Shown: one piece after another, positions 34,696 to 42,490 of the stretch
Numbering within the stretch: the stretch's first letter is position 1
Layout: each line of letters begins with the position of its first letter
From: a bacterium
GTDB lineage: Bacteria; CAIWAD01
Reading direction: 5' to 3'
NCBI GenBank assembly: GCA_030429345.1
Contig: JAUIFJ010000008.1
Span: 88,728 to 152,727 of the forward strand
Length of the DNA: 64,000 nucleotides
The notes under the pieces: model-generated
What the model was told of the DNA's origin: nothing
Databases searched by the model: none
Seen by the model: the letters and a program-made list of their open reading frames with translations, nothing else
Translations under genes and position numbers: made by a program

Positions 34696-35072
34696 TGCTT
34701 GCCTTCCAGGCTGAAGCCGATGAGGGCCAGTTTCTCGACCAGGGCCTGCTGGGTGCAGGGCTTCATGATGTACTCGTTGGCGCCGGCCTCCAGGGCCTCG
34801 ATGACGCGCTCCAGTTCGTTGAGCGAGGTCACCATCATGATCGGCACCTCGTTGAAGCGCTCCTCGGCGCGGACTGCGCGAACGAACTCGATGCCGTTCA
34901 TGCGCGGCATTTCCCAGTCCACCAGGAGCACATCGGTTTCTCCGCGCTCCTGCAGTTTCTCGAAGGCCTGCTGACCGTCCTCGGCTTCCGTGCACTCGAA
35001 GTCCAGAGCCTGCAGGTACTGGCTCAAAATCTTGCGGATAGCGCTGGAGTCATCAATGACAAATGCGTGCAT
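34692..35072 (-). CDS. CheY-like receiver
   Basis: A 126-residue single receiver with FVIDDSSAIRKIL, LLVDWEMPRMNGIEF (phosphoacceptor Asp) , MMVTSLNE (Thr) and YIMKPCTQQALVEKL (Lys). It is the first gene of the CheY-CheB-CheR-PilZ-kinase run and overlaps cheB by 4 bases. Tight coupling to cheB and cheR suggests an adaptation or phosphate-sink role rather than the motor-binding CheY, which may be the copy at 39837. Confidence 0.88.
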   Translation of the reverse strand: MHAFVIDDSSAIRKILSQYLQALDFECTEAEDGQQAFEKLQERGETDVLLVDWEMPRMNGIEFVRAVRAEERFNEVPIMMVTSLNELERVIEALEAGANEYIMKPCTQQALVEKLALIGFSLEGKQ

Positions 35073-35143
35073 GTCCAGGATCCTCTTGCATTGGCGTTAC
35101 GATCCATTGCGGCAACCCGGCGGGACCTACTGCCGCAGTTCCC

Positions 35144-35171
35144 CTATCGGCAAAAGGCACCAGGTGATCCA
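35144..35171 (-). promoter_or_regulatory. Possible sigma-28-type promoter for the cheY-cheB-cheR run
   Basis: On the minus strand GCCGATAG (35144-35151) matches the flagellar sigma-28 -10 element GCCGATAA at 7 of 8 bases. The -35 region 11-12 bases upstream (about 35163-35171) matches poorly, so this site is weaker than those before cheA and the second cheY. Confidence 0.35.
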
Positions 35172-35200
35172 CGACCCCCAAAGCCCAATTCCACCGCAAA

Positions 35201-35248
35201 AGCCCCGAAGGGGCGACAGAACAGTAGCTGCGGGTGCCAACCGGCAGA
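35201..35248. repeat. REP-like intergenic repeat, copy 1
   Basis: A GCCCC/GGGGC mini-hairpin (AGCCCCGAAGGGGCG) followed by CTGCGGGTGCCA and CCGGCAGA. It shares almost all of about 48 bases with the element at 39214-39261, also next to a chemotaxis terminator. The following 40 bases contain further CCGCAGATGGG repeats. Confidence 0.7.
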
Positions 35249-35301
35249 ATGCGGGCGATAGCCCGCAGATGGGTACCCACCCGCAGATGGGAACCAGAGA
35301 G

Positions 35302-35329
35302 AAAACGACCCGGCAAGGTACCGGGTCGT
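35302..35329 (-). terminator. Intrinsic terminator after cheW
   Basis: Stem ACGACCCGG (35305-35313) with CCGGGTCGT (35321-35329), a 7-base loop, and TTTTC following on the minus strand. It ends the cheA-cheX-cheW transcript, whose last stop is at 35361. Confidence 0.85.
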
Positions 35330-35360
35330 GCAGCAGTCGGTGAAGTGAGCCAGTCCCGGC

Positions 35361-35801
35361 TCAGGCGTCCTGGGCTTCGAACTGCAGGGTGCGGTCCACG
35401 TCGAGGATCAGCAGCAGGCTGCCGTCCAGCTTGTAGGCGCCTTCCAGCAGCTCGCGGGCCACTCCGCTGACCGTCTCGGGCACGCGCTCGAAACGCTCCT
35501 CGTCCATTTCGTGGACATCGCGGATCTCGTCGACCAGCAGGCTGATCATGCCGTCGCCGGTCTTGATCACCACGTTCATCGGAGTCGCGTCCGGGGCGAA
35601 GGGCTCCATGTCCATGCGGCTGCGCAGGTCGACGGCGGTGACGATCTGGCCGCGCAGGTTGATCAGGCCGGGAAGGGTCTCCGCGGCCAGGGGGATCCGG
35701 GTCATTTCCTGGTAGCGCAGGACCTCCTGCACGCGAGTGACTTCCACACCGAAGAAGTGCTCGCCGAGCATGAAGGTGCAGAACTGCCGACGCTCAGCCA
35801 T
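35361..35801 (-). CDS. cheW: Chemotaxis coupling protein CheW
   Basis: A 146-residue CheW linking receptors to CheA. The fold is visible as FCTFMLGEHFFGVEVTRVQEV, IPLAAETLPGLINLRGQIVT, VDLRSRM, VVIKTGDGMISLLVDEI and LLEGAYKLDGSLLLILDV. It lies one base after cheX, with cheA upstream, and is followed by an intrinsic terminator, so it closes a cheA-cheX-cheW operon. Confidence 0.93.
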   Translation of the reverse strand: MAERRQFCTFMLGEHFFGVEVTRVQEVLRYQEMTRIPLAAETLPGLINLRGQIVTAVDLRSRMDMEPFAPDATPMNVVIKTGDGMISLLVDEIRDVHEMDEERFERVPETVSGVARELLEGAYKLDGSLLLILDVDRTLQFEAQDA

Positions 35802-35802
35802 A

Positions 35803-36285
35803 TCAGCCTCCGACGTTGTGTGACAGCTTCATCGTGACTTCCATCATCAGCCGGCTCTTCCCGACGCCGAAGGGGATCACCATGACCGGCGCGTCGATCT
35901 TCTGCACCAGGTTGTGTCCCTGGCCGACGACCACCGTGGGGATCGAGATGTGGAAACTGAGCCCCATCTCGGCGAACTCGGTCTTGGCGCCGCCGGCCAC
36001 CATGTTGGCCAGTTCGCCGACGCAGTCCTCCACGTCCTGCGTGATGCGGAAGACCGATTCGCCCATCATCATCTTGTATACCTTGAGCGCCAGGGGCTGG
36101 GGAAAACTCATCGCCACGGCGCCGGAGACATCGTTGCCGGCGAAACCGATGATGCCGCTGATGTCGCCCTGCGTCTTGTTCTCCTGCTTGAGGTAGGGCG
36201 TCTTGCGCTCCAGCTCGATCCCGACCATGGTCTCCAGGGCATTGATCGCGCCATTGATGAAGGGGTTGATGTATTTCGCGTCCAT
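35803..36285 (-). CDS. cheX: CheY-phosphate phosphatase CheX (copy 1)
   Basis: A 160-residue protein of the CheX/CheC phosphatase class. MDAKYINPFINGAINALETM is the typical N-terminus and VEDCVGELANMVAGGAKTEF carries the catalytic Glu and Asn three residues apart. TVVVGQGHNLVQ and VIPFGVGKSRLMMEV are later family strands. It removes phosphate from CheY-P. It lies between cheA and cheW; a second CheX with the same active-site pattern is at 39337. Confidence 0.88.
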   Translation of the reverse strand: MDAKYINPFINGAINALETMVGIELERKTPYLKQENKTQGDISGIIGFAGNDVSGAVAMSFPQPLALKVYKMMMGESVFRITQDVEDCVGELANMVAGGAKTEFAEMGLSFHISIPTVVVGQGHNLVQKIDAPVMVIPFGVGKSRLMMEVTMKLSHNVGG

Positions 36286-36312
36286 GAGACTCTCCGGCTT
36301 GCGACGACCGCC

Positions 36313-38619
36313 CTAGGCCATCGTTGTTTCGACAAAGCGCACCTGTCCCATCTCGAGCAGGTGATCCACATCCAGCATTTCCGTGACACGCTCCTTGATC
36401 ACGATCACGCCGCCGACTCCCTCGCGGGTCGCCTGGCGCGTCTCTTCCAGGTTGGTTTCCACGATGTCGACGATCTCGTCGACGACCAGGCCGACGTCGT
36501 GCCCGCAGGATGTCGTATACACGACCACGTGAAGCAGGCCCTCCCTGGCCGATCCGGCCCCCTCGACCTCGCGCGGCTCGCGGCGGCGCTCGGAGAGGAT
36601 CTCGTCGGGCCGCACCAGGGTCATGATGTCGCCCCGGTACTGGACCACCTCCACTCCGCCCACCTTCTCCACGCTGGCGAGCTCGATCTCCTCCAGGCGC
36701 TTGACCTGGGAGAGCTTCATGCTCATACGGCCGCTGCCCAGCCGGAAGACGAGCACGCTTTCCAGGTCCAGGTCCTCTTCGGCGGCGGCGCGGGCCATGT
36801 CGATCAGCGCCTGGTCGCGCAGCTTGGAGATCACATTGGCCTTCTGGGCCATGCCCATCACGTCGAGGATCAGCGCCACGCGGCCGTCCCCCATGATGGT
36901 GGCTCCGGCGTACTGGGCGATGGCCTTCAGCTGCCGGCTCAGCGGCTTGACGACGATCTCCTCCGAGTCGTTGATCTGGTCGACGACCAGCCCGAAATGC
37001 TGGCTGTCGGCCTGTAACACGACGATGTTGATCTTCTCGTCCTCGCGGGGCTCGCCGGCCTTGCGCAGGCCCAGCTCCTCGTCCAGGTATACAATCGGCA
37101 GCAGCTTGCCGCGCAGGCGGAAGACCGGCGCGTCGGAAATCCTCTCGATTCCCTTGCGCGCGTCCTCGCCCTGCAGGCGCACCAGCTCGAGCAGGCTGAC
37201 CTGCGGCACGGCGAAGCGCTCGCCGGCGCAGCTGACGATCAGCGCCGGGATGATGGCCAGGGTCAGCGGAATCTTGACCCGCACGGTCGTGCCCTGGCCC
37301 ATCGTGCTGTCCAGGTCGACGCTTCCGCCGATGCGTTCGATATTGGTCTTGACCACGTCCATGCCGACGCCGCGGCCGGAAACGTTCGTCACCTGTTTCG
37401 CCGTGGAAAAGCCGGGTCGGAAGATCAGGTTCTGCAGTTCCTTCCCGCTCATCCGCTCGGCGCTCTCCTCGGTGATCAGGCCGCGCTCGATGGCCTTGTC
37501 GCGGATCCGCTCCCCGTCGAGACCGCCGCCGTCGTCGCCGACCTCGATGATCACCATGCCGCCTTCGTGATACGCCACCAGGCTGAGCACGCCTTCCGGG
37601 TGCTTGCCCGCCGCCTTGCGGATCTCCGGACTCTCGATGCCGTGATCCACCGAGTTGCGCACCAGGTGGGTCAGCGGATCCTTGATCGCCTCGATCAGGG
37701 TCTTGTCGAGTTCCGTGTTCTTGCCTTCCATCTCGATGCGCACCTGCTTGCCGCAGCCGCGGGCCAGGTCGCGCACGACACGGGGGAACTTGTTCCAGAT
37801 GTTTCCCACCGGCTGCATGCGCGTCTTCATCACGCCTTCCTGCAGCTCGCTGGTGATGTGATTCAAGCGTTGGCTGGTGGCGTGCAGGGCGGGCAGTTCC
37901 ACCCCGCTGAGGTGCTGCAGGATCTGGTTGCGGCTGAGCACCAGCTCGCCGACCAGGTTCATCAGGCGGTCCAGCAGGTGGACATCCACGCGGATCGAGG
38001 TGTCCGCGATGCTGGCATTCTGCGGCCGGGGCGTATTCGCGCTTCCGGTTTCTCCCCTGGGAGCCGCGGCAGCCGGGACCTCGGCTTCGGTCTGTTCCGC
38101 AGCCGGCTCCTGCACGGGCTCGGAAGCGGTGGCCTGCTGCCCGCAGGGCGCGGCCTCCTTCTCCGGCTCCGCCTGGGTCGGCGTGGACTCTTTTTGGGGC
38201 TCTTCGGCGGCTCCGGACGCCGCAGCGGCGGCACCGGCGGCCTCGGCTTCCAGCAGGCGGGTCAGTTCGACCTTGAGATCCGCGTATTCTTCCGCGCCGT
38301 CGTTCTGCTCGTTCTCGATCACGGACAGCATTTCGCGCACGGCGTCGACCATGTGCAGCAGTCCGCTGGTGACTTCCGGGTTGAGCCGGACTTCTCCGTC
38401 CCGCAGCTTGCTGAGCAGGTTCTCGCCCACATGGGTCACCGATTCCAGGCGATTGAAGCCCAGGAAGCCGCAGGTGCCCTTGATGGTGTGGATTGTTCTG
38501 AAAATAGAAGCCAGCAGTTCGCGATTCTCCGGATCCTCTTCCAGCTGCACCAGGTTGCGGTCCAGCTGATCCAGATTCTCGTGGCTTTCGATCAGGAATT
38601 CATTGACCAGGTCGTCCAT
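36313..38619 (-). CDS. cheA: Chemotaxis histidine kinase CheA with a second CheW-like module
   Basis: The ATG at 38619 follows AGAGGTG; an in-frame ATG at 38658 is upstream but lacks a site. The 768-residue product has an HPt domain (RTIHTIKGTCGFLGF near residue 43), an Ala/Glu/Pro-rich linker, the dimerisation helix (LLDRLMNLVGELVLSRNQIL near 190), and the ATPase (HLVRNSVDHGIESPE, VGDDGGGLD, GRGVGMDVVKTNI). A regulatory CheW-like domain follows (about 460-600). A second CheW-like stretch, about 620-768 (LVFRLGSGRMSMKLSQVKRL, then HDVGLVVDEIVDIVE), is extra to the standard five-domain layout. It phosphorylates CheY and CheB. Confidence 0.93.
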   Translation of the reverse strand: MDDLVNEFLIESHENLDQLDRNLVQLEEDPENRELLASIFRTIHTIKGTCGFLGFNRLESVTHVGENLLSKLRDGEVRLNPEVTSGLLHMVDAVREMLSVIENEQNDGAEEYADLKVELTRLLEAEAAGAAAAASGAAEEPQKESTPTQAEPEKEAAPCGQQATASEPVQEPAAEQTEAEVPAAAAPRGETGSANTPRPQNASIADTSIRVDVHLLDRLMNLVGELVLSRNQILQHLSGVELPALHATSQRLNHITSELQEGVMKTRMQPVGNIWNKFPRVVRDLARGCGKQVRIEMEGKNTELDKTLIEAIKDPLTHLVRNSVDHGIESPEIRKAAGKHPEGVLSLVAYHEGGMVIIEVGDDGGGLDGERIRDKAIERGLITEESAERMSGKELQNLIFRPGFSTAKQVTNVSGRGVGMDVVKTNIERIGGSVDLDSTMGQGTTVRVKIPLTLAIIPALIVSCAGERFAVPQVSLLELVRLQGEDARKGIERISDAPVFRLRGKLLPIVYLDEELGLRKAGEPREDEKINIVVLQADSQHFGLVVDQINDSEEIVVKPLSRQLKAIAQYAGATIMGDGRVALILDVMGMAQKANVISKLRDQALIDMARAAAEEDLDLESVLVFRLGSGRMSMKLSQVKRLEEIELASVEKVGGVEVVQYRGDIMTLVRPDEILSERRREPREVEGAGSAREGLLHVVVYTTSCGHDVGLVVDEIVDIVETNLEETRQATREGVGGVIVIKERVTEMLDVDHLLEMGQVRFVETTMA

Positions 38620-38662
38620 CCCGCACCTCTGATTCACCAGGGGGTTCCCACTGTTCACCTAC

Positions 38663-38690
38663 ATATCGGAACAGCGATTGGCGGATTTGA
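38663..38690 (-). promoter_or_regulatory. Sigma-28-type flagellar promoter upstream of cheA
   Basis: On the minus strand TCAAATCC (38683-38690), 12 bases, then TCCGATAT (38663-38670). This nearly equals the site before the cheY at 40190 (TGAATTCC, 12 bases, TCCGATAA), and both resemble TAAAGTTT-N11-GCCGATAA of FliA-type sigma. Distance to the cheA ATG is about 43 bases. Confidence 0.7.
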
Positions 38691-38757
38691 TGGGATGGAC
38701 AGGAAAGGAGACGAATCGGTCAAAAACGAGACCGCAGTCAACCGGAAGACAAGAAGA

Positions 38758-39180
38758 CTAGACGATGAGGAAACTGGTCAGGAAGTTCCCAAGTCGCGCC
38801 ACCAGGAAGAGAACGGCCAGGCGCAGGTGCCAGGCTCTCAGGCCCGAATGGCCGCGCAGCAGCAGCCCTCCGAGCACGACCAGCCCCAGCCAGCCCAGCG
38901 CCGCCACCGCCGAGAAGCCGATGTGGATCGCCAGTATGCCGCGAAGGGCGGGGTCGAAGGCCTGCTCGATGGCGCTGCGGTTCAATTCGATCCAGAGCAC
39001 CAGGGCCGTATCTAGCAGAAACGCCGAGAGCATCCAGCGGACATGCCGCAGCCGTTCTCGCCGCAACACCAGCCCGCGACCAATCATCAGCAGCACAAGG
39101 AAGGATACGAGGTGCGTCCAGTTCACAAGGAGTCCCGTTGTCTCACAAACGCAGACAATATGCAGAATTTCCCCGACCAT
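38758..39180 (-). CDS. Small four-helix integral membrane protein
   Basis: A 140-residue protein with four hydrophobic segments: about residues 22-37 (THLVSFLVLLMIGRGL), 49-65 (WMLSAFLLDTALVLWIE), 84-107 (AIHIGFSAVAALGWLGLVVL) and 120-139 (LAVLFLVARLGNFLTSFLIV). Histidines and arginines before helix 2 (RHVRWM), Asp in helix 2 and a His in helix 3 recall heme- or quinone-associated DUF420-like membrane proteins, but the match is too weak to name. It lies alone between the cheA promoter and a REP-like repeat. No function assigned. Confidence 0.6.
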   Translation of the reverse strand: MVGEILHIVCVCETTGLLVNWTHLVSFLVLLMIGRGLVLRRERLRHVRWMLSAFLLDTALVLWIELNRSAIEQAFDPALRGILAIHIGFSAVAALGWLGLVVLGGLLLRGHSGLRAWHLRLAVLFLVARLGNFLTSFLIV

Positions 39181-39213
39181 TGACCCCTACGGGGCCAGAC
39201 ACCCCAAGAGACC

Positions 39214-39261
39214 AGCCCCGAAGGGGCGGCAGACTAGTATCTGCGGGTGCCAGCCCGCAGA
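39214..39261. repeat. REP-like intergenic repeat, copy 2
   Basis: AGCCCCGAAGGGGCGG hairpin, then CAGACTAGTA and CTGCGGGTGCCAGCCCGCAGA, which can itself fold. Nearly identical to 35201-35248. A partial extra copy of GCGCCAGCCCGCAGA follows directly. Confidence 0.7.
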
Positions 39262-39292
39262 CAAGGGCGCCAGCCCGCAGAGGGTGCAGGCA

Positions 39293-39319
39293 ATAAAAAA
39301 GCCCGCCGGATCGGCGGGC
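39293..39319 (-). terminator. Intrinsic terminator after the second cheX
   Basis: Stem GCCCGCC (39301-39307) with GGCGGGC (39313-39319), 5-base loop, followed on the minus strand by TTTTTT. It ends the cheY-cheX unit. Confidence 0.88.
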
Positions 39320-39336
39320 CTGCAGCGAATGTCCGT

Positions 39337-39828
39337 TCAGTCGCCCGCGGGCCGTTCGCCCAGTTCCAGGGCGATCTCCATCAGGCAGGAATGCTCGCGG
39401 AAGCCGAAGGGAATGTCGACCACGGCCATGCGGTTGCGCATGCGGATCGAGTGGTTGGGGCCTTCGATGATCGTCGGGATCGAGATCAGGAAATGCACGT
39501 CCCGAGCCGCGAAAAGCGTCTTGGCATTTCCAAGGACAATGTTGGCGATTTCGCCAATGCAGTCATGCACTTCGGGGCCGCAGCGCTCAAGGCTCTCGCC
39601 CATCATCGCCTCGTAGAGCCCCAAAGCCGCGGCCTGGGTGAAACGAAGGCTGAGCACACCGCTCACGCCATCGCCCCCGAAACCGATGACCGCGCTCAGG
39701 TCGCCGAAGGCCTTGTGGCCTTTCTGAACCGTAGGCTTGTCAATGCGGACCTCTTCGCCCAGCATCATTTCAGCCGTACTGCCCAGGGATTCGGCGAAGA
39801 GCTGAAGATTGTTCAGCGCTTTGGCCAT
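39337..39828 (-). CDS. CheX-type CheY-P phosphatase (copy 2)
   Basis: A 163-residue CheX/CheC-class protein. EVHDCIGEIANIVLGNAKTLF contains the catalytic Glu and Asn, and GDLSAVIGFGGDGVSGVLSL, FLISIPTIIEGPNH and VDIPFGFREHSCLMEIALEL match CheX strands. It lies 8 bases after a cheY gene, giving a regulator/phosphatase pair driven by a sigma-28-type promoter. The other copy (35803) is linked to cheA and cheW, so the two may serve different CheY pools. Confidence 0.85.
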   Translation of the reverse strand: MAKALNNLQLFAESLGSTAEMMLGEEVRIDKPTVQKGHKAFGDLSAVIGFGGDGVSGVLSLRFTQAAALGLYEAMMGESLERCGPEVHDCIGEIANIVLGNAKTLFAARDVHFLISIPTIIEGPNHSIRMRNRMAVVDIPFGFREHSCLMEIALELGERPAGD

Positions 39829-39836
39829 GAGAGGAG

Positions 39837-40190
39837 CTAGAGTCCCAGGACCTTGTTGATCTTCTCGACCATCACCGGCTTGGTGAAGGGCTTGACGATG
39901 TAGTCGTTGACGCCGTTCTTCAGCGCTTCGAGCACCTCGTTCTTGGCCCCTTCCGTGGTGACCATGATGATCGGCTTGTCAAAGCCCTTGCCCCGGGCCT
40001 CCTTGACGAAGGTCAGCCCGTCCATGACCGGCATGTTCCAGTCCGTGAGCACCAGTTCCGCGGCGTCCACCTTTCCCAGCGCTTCCTGGCCGTCGCCGGC
40101 CTCGTCCACGTCCGAATAGCCGGCCGCCTTGAGGGTATTGATGATGATGCGGCGCATCGTGCTGGAATCGTCTACCACCAGGACTTTCAT
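39837..40190 (-). CDS. cheY: Chemotaxis response regulator CheY
   Basis: A 117-residue receiver with VLVVDDSSTMRRIIINTLKA, LVLTDWNMPVMDGLTFVKEA, IIMVTTEG and YIVKPFTKPVMVEKI, the canonical CheY residues (acidic pair, Asp, Thr, Lys) in the flagellar-CheY version. Of the three CheY-like proteins here this is the closest to classical motor-binding CheY, and it has its own sigma-28-type promoter and a phosphatase gene directly after it. Confidence 0.92.
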   Translation of the reverse strand: MKVLVVDDSSTMRRIIINTLKAAGYSDVDEAGDGQEALGKVDAAELVLTDWNMPVMDGLTFVKEARGKGFDKPIIMVTTEGAKNEVLEALKNGVNDYIVKPFTKPVMVEKINKVLGL

Positions 40191-40303
40191 GCGGTGACTC
40201 CTTTGCCTTGCATCCGTACTGGCCTGCAGACGCGATGACCGTCATCTGCCATCCGCGCATTCGGACTCCGCGGGTCGTGACGGAGTCCATGCAGGCTGAA
40301 GTC

Positions 40304-40331
40304 TTATCGGAGTCCCGGCGAAGGGAATTCA
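40304..40331 (-). promoter_or_regulatory. Sigma-28-type flagellar promoter upstream of cheY
   Basis: On the minus strand TGAATTCC (40324-40331), 12 bases, then TCCGATAA (40304-40311), 7 of 8 with the FliA -10 GCCGATAA. The layout is the same as at 38663. The leader to the cheY ATG, about 105 bases, contains a GGACTCCG/CGGAGTCC stem (40263-40270 with 40281-40288). Confidence 0.7.
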
Positions 40332-40401
40332 GGAGGCGGGCAGAGCGGTCAATGATTCCGTGCAAATGCCCCGGGACGGGTGGGGAAGGAGGAAAGACGT
40401 G

Positions 40402-41109
40402 TCAGGCCGCGCCCTGGTGCGAGACAAGGTCCATGGTCCGCGCCACGGCGTCCTTCTGCAGGAAGCCGTCCAGGTGCCCGGCCGCTCCGCGTCTCTGCAG
40501 GTTTTCGGCAAGCTCTCCTACGCCCAGCAGCAGGAAGGGGCAGCCGACGGCGGCAGCGGCCTCGAAATCCCACTCGTTGTCGCCCAGGAAGAGGCAGGCC
40601 TGTTTCTCGAAGGACCCCTCGCTGCGCATGGCTTCCCGCAAGAGGCCTTCCTTGTCCTGGCCCGCCTCGCCCTCCGGTGAACAGTCCCGGGGGCAGTAGA
40701 GCGGCAGGGCGGGGAATCCGGCCCATTTGAGTTTCATGCGGCTGACGGTCTGCCAGCCGCAGGAGATCACGGCGAGCTGCCAGTCGGCATGGTCCAGGAA
40801 GGACTGGACGAACTCGCGGGCCCCTTTCTGGGCATGAAAAAATTCTGGATTGCTGTGGCGCGCCTGTTCGAGCAGGCTGAGGAAACGGTAGTGCAGGCGG
40901 TGCAGCTCGTCGGCCCTGGGCGGTCGCTCGAACCAGGTTTCCAGGATTTCCCTTCCCTGGCCCCAGTCGGTCCGCAGCCGGTAGCTGCTCCAGTCCCGGT
41001 TGAAGTCGCGAATGCCGAATTCCTGCTCCAGCGCCATGGAGAAACAGGCCTCGTCGATCCGGGCCGTACGCGTCAACGTACCGTCCAGGTCGCAGAGCAA
41101 CAGATGCAT
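40402..41109 (-). CDS. HAD-superfamily hydrolase
   Basis: A 235-residue soluble HAD phosphatase. Motif I is CDLDGTLTR (Asp 7 and Asp 9), motif II VISCGWQTVSR, a Lys-containing stretch precedes LFLGDNEWDFEAAAAVG (motif IV acidic residues), and a helical cap lies between motifs I and II. The start at 41109 is the first ATG after a GGAGGG-containing stretch; the longer open frame upstream is a queD shadow. Substrate unknown; a phosphoserine-phosphatase-like or MtnX-like subgroup is possible. It lies 383 bases after queD and is probably transcribed separately. Confidence 0.8.
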   Translation of the reverse strand: MHLLLCDLDGTLTRTARIDEACFSMALEQEFGIRDFNRDWSSYRLRTDWGQGREILETWFERPPRADELHRLHYRFLSLLEQARHSNPEFFHAQKGAREFVQSFLDHADWQLAVISCGWQTVSRMKLKWAGFPALPLYCPRDCSPEGEAGQDKEGLLREAMRSEGSFEKQACLFLGDNEWDFEAAAAVGCPFLLLGVGELAENLQRRGAAGHLDGFLQKDAVARTMDLVSHQGAA

Positions 41110-41492
41110 GAAGAGCCCTCCGGTCGATGGACCGGCCGAACACAGTGCTTCCGGGGCGTGGGCGTGGCGTGTGGTACAAATCAGAGCGTCCCGCGCGTGC
41201 GCCAGCATGTGATCGCCGCTTTGTGCTGTATCACAGTGCGGGTTGCCGGTTGCCCGGCCCCCTGTCCCGCCTGTGACGAGGGCTGAGTTTATGACAAAAG
41301 GCGCTGCCATGCAACGCAACAGCGGGGGCAGGAAGGGATACCGCTGCCATAGCGGCGTTTCCGTGTGCGCAAGTCCAGAAGACGGGCTTTGCGCGCGGCA
41401 AAAGGACAATTCCTGGACCCTTCCCCCGAAGGCCGCTGTCTGCACGGGCCGCGCAAGGCGGGCGGGCCGGCCGCCGCGCTGCGGCAGGGTCC
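41110..41492. other. Intergenic gap between queD and the HAD hydrolase gene
   Basis: A stretch of 383 bases. Open frames on both strands are short, Arg-rich shadows. No tRNA, convincing terminator or repeat was seen. It presumably holds the HAD gene's promoter. Confidence 0.4.
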
Positions 41493-41849
41493 TCAGTCGC
41501 CCTCGTAGACGCACCCGCTGGTGCAGGTCTCGTGGATCACGATGCGCGAGAGTTCTGGCAGACGAGGCTTCAGCTCGGCCCAGATCCAGCGGCAGAGCAG
41601 CTCGCTGGTCGGATTCTCCAGTCCCGGGATCTCGTTGAGGTAGTGGTGATCCAGCCGATCGTATACGGGCTTGAAGGCCTTCTTGATGTCGGCGAAATCC
41701 ATGATCCAGCCAAGGCGGCCGTCCGGCTCGCCTTTCACATGGATGTCGACACGAAAGCTGTGTCCGTGCAGGCGCGCGCACTTGTGCCCTTCCGGCACAT
41801 GGGGCAGGCGATGCGCGGCCTCGAAATGGAAGGTCTTGTAGATTTCCAT
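41493..41849 (-). CDS. queD: 6-carboxy-5,6,7,8-tetrahydropterin synthase
   Basis: A 118-residue QueD, the second step of queuosine/7-deazaguanine synthesis. Zinc ligands His13 (EAAHRL) and the HGHSF pair (His28, His30) and the catalytic Cys24 (KCARLHGH) are present, as are [23 protein letters not shown] and the Glu in ENPTSE. The ATG shares one base with the queE stop. Length is normal. It is the last gene of queC-queE-queD. Confidence 0.93.
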   Translation of the reverse strand: MEIYKTFHFEAAHRLPHVPEGHKCARLHGHSFRVDIHVKGEPDGRLGWIMDFADIKKAFKPVYDRLDHHYLNEIPGLENPTSELLCRWIWAELKPRLPELSRIVIHETCTSGCVYEGD

Positions 41850-42490
41850 CAGCGGATTCCAAGTTCCTTGTGGCTCTGCAGGCTCAGGCTCCAGCGCGGG
41901 TGGCGCAGGCAGTAGGCCAGAGCGGCCGCCGTGTTCTCCTTGCGGCGCGGACCGTCCATGGGCTGCAGGCTGTAATACAGGAAATCCCCGGCCGGCAGGT
42001 CCTCCGGCAACAGGTCCTCCTGCGGGTAGACGAGCTTCAGTTCCTGCCCCCTGCGCTGGATCAGCGGCGCGCCGGCCTTGGGACTGATGCACAGCCAGTC
42101 GATGCCTGGCGGCGCGGGCAGCGTGCCGTTGCTTTCCACGGCGACTTCGAAGCCCTTGGCGTGCAGGGCTTGCAGCAGCGCTTCGTCCAGCTGCAACAGC
42201 GGTTCTCCGCCTGTCAGGACCAGGAAGGGCCGCCCGCCGCCGTCGCCGCCGCTGTCCCACAGGCCGCGCAGGTGACCGGCCAGCTCCTCCGCGCCTTCAA
42301 AGCGGCCGCCGCCCTCGCCGTCGGTTCCGCGAAAATCCGTATCACAGAAGCGGCAGATCGCTTCGGCGCGGTCCTCTTCGCGGCCGCTCCACAGGTTGCA
42401 GCCGGCGAAACGGCAGAAGACCGCCGGACGGCCGCTCTGCCGTCCTTCGCCCTGCAGGGTGTAGAAGGCTTCCTTGACGCTGTAGCTCAT
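41849..42490 (-). CDS. queE: 7-carboxy-7-deazaguanine synthase (radical SAM)
   Basis: A 213-residue radical-SAM enzyme. The cluster cysteines are Cys31, Cys46 and Cys49 (CX14CX2C), the expanded spacing known for some QueE enzymes such as that of Burkholderia multivorans, instead of CX3CX2[22 protein letters not shown] is the QueE N-terminus, [11 protein letters not shown] the SAM-binding GGE motif, and [10 protein letters not shown] and CISPKAG follow. It overlaps queC by 4 bases. Confidence 0.93.
   Translation of the reverse strand: MSYSVKEAFYTLQGEGRQSGRPAVFCRFAGCNLWSGREEDRAEAICRFCDTDFRGTDGEGGGRFEGAEELAGHLRGLWDSGGDGGGRPFLVLTGGEPLLQLDEALLQALHAKGFEVAVESNGTLPAPPGIDWLCISPKAGAPLIQRRGQELKLVYPQEDLLPEDLPAGDFLYYSLQPMDGPRRKENTAAALAYCLRHPRWSLSLQSHKELGIR

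Noticed and set aside
41243-41638. A plus-strand 131-residue protein between queD and the HAD gene
   Set aside because: Low-complexity Arg/Pro composition and overlap with queD; no ribosome site.
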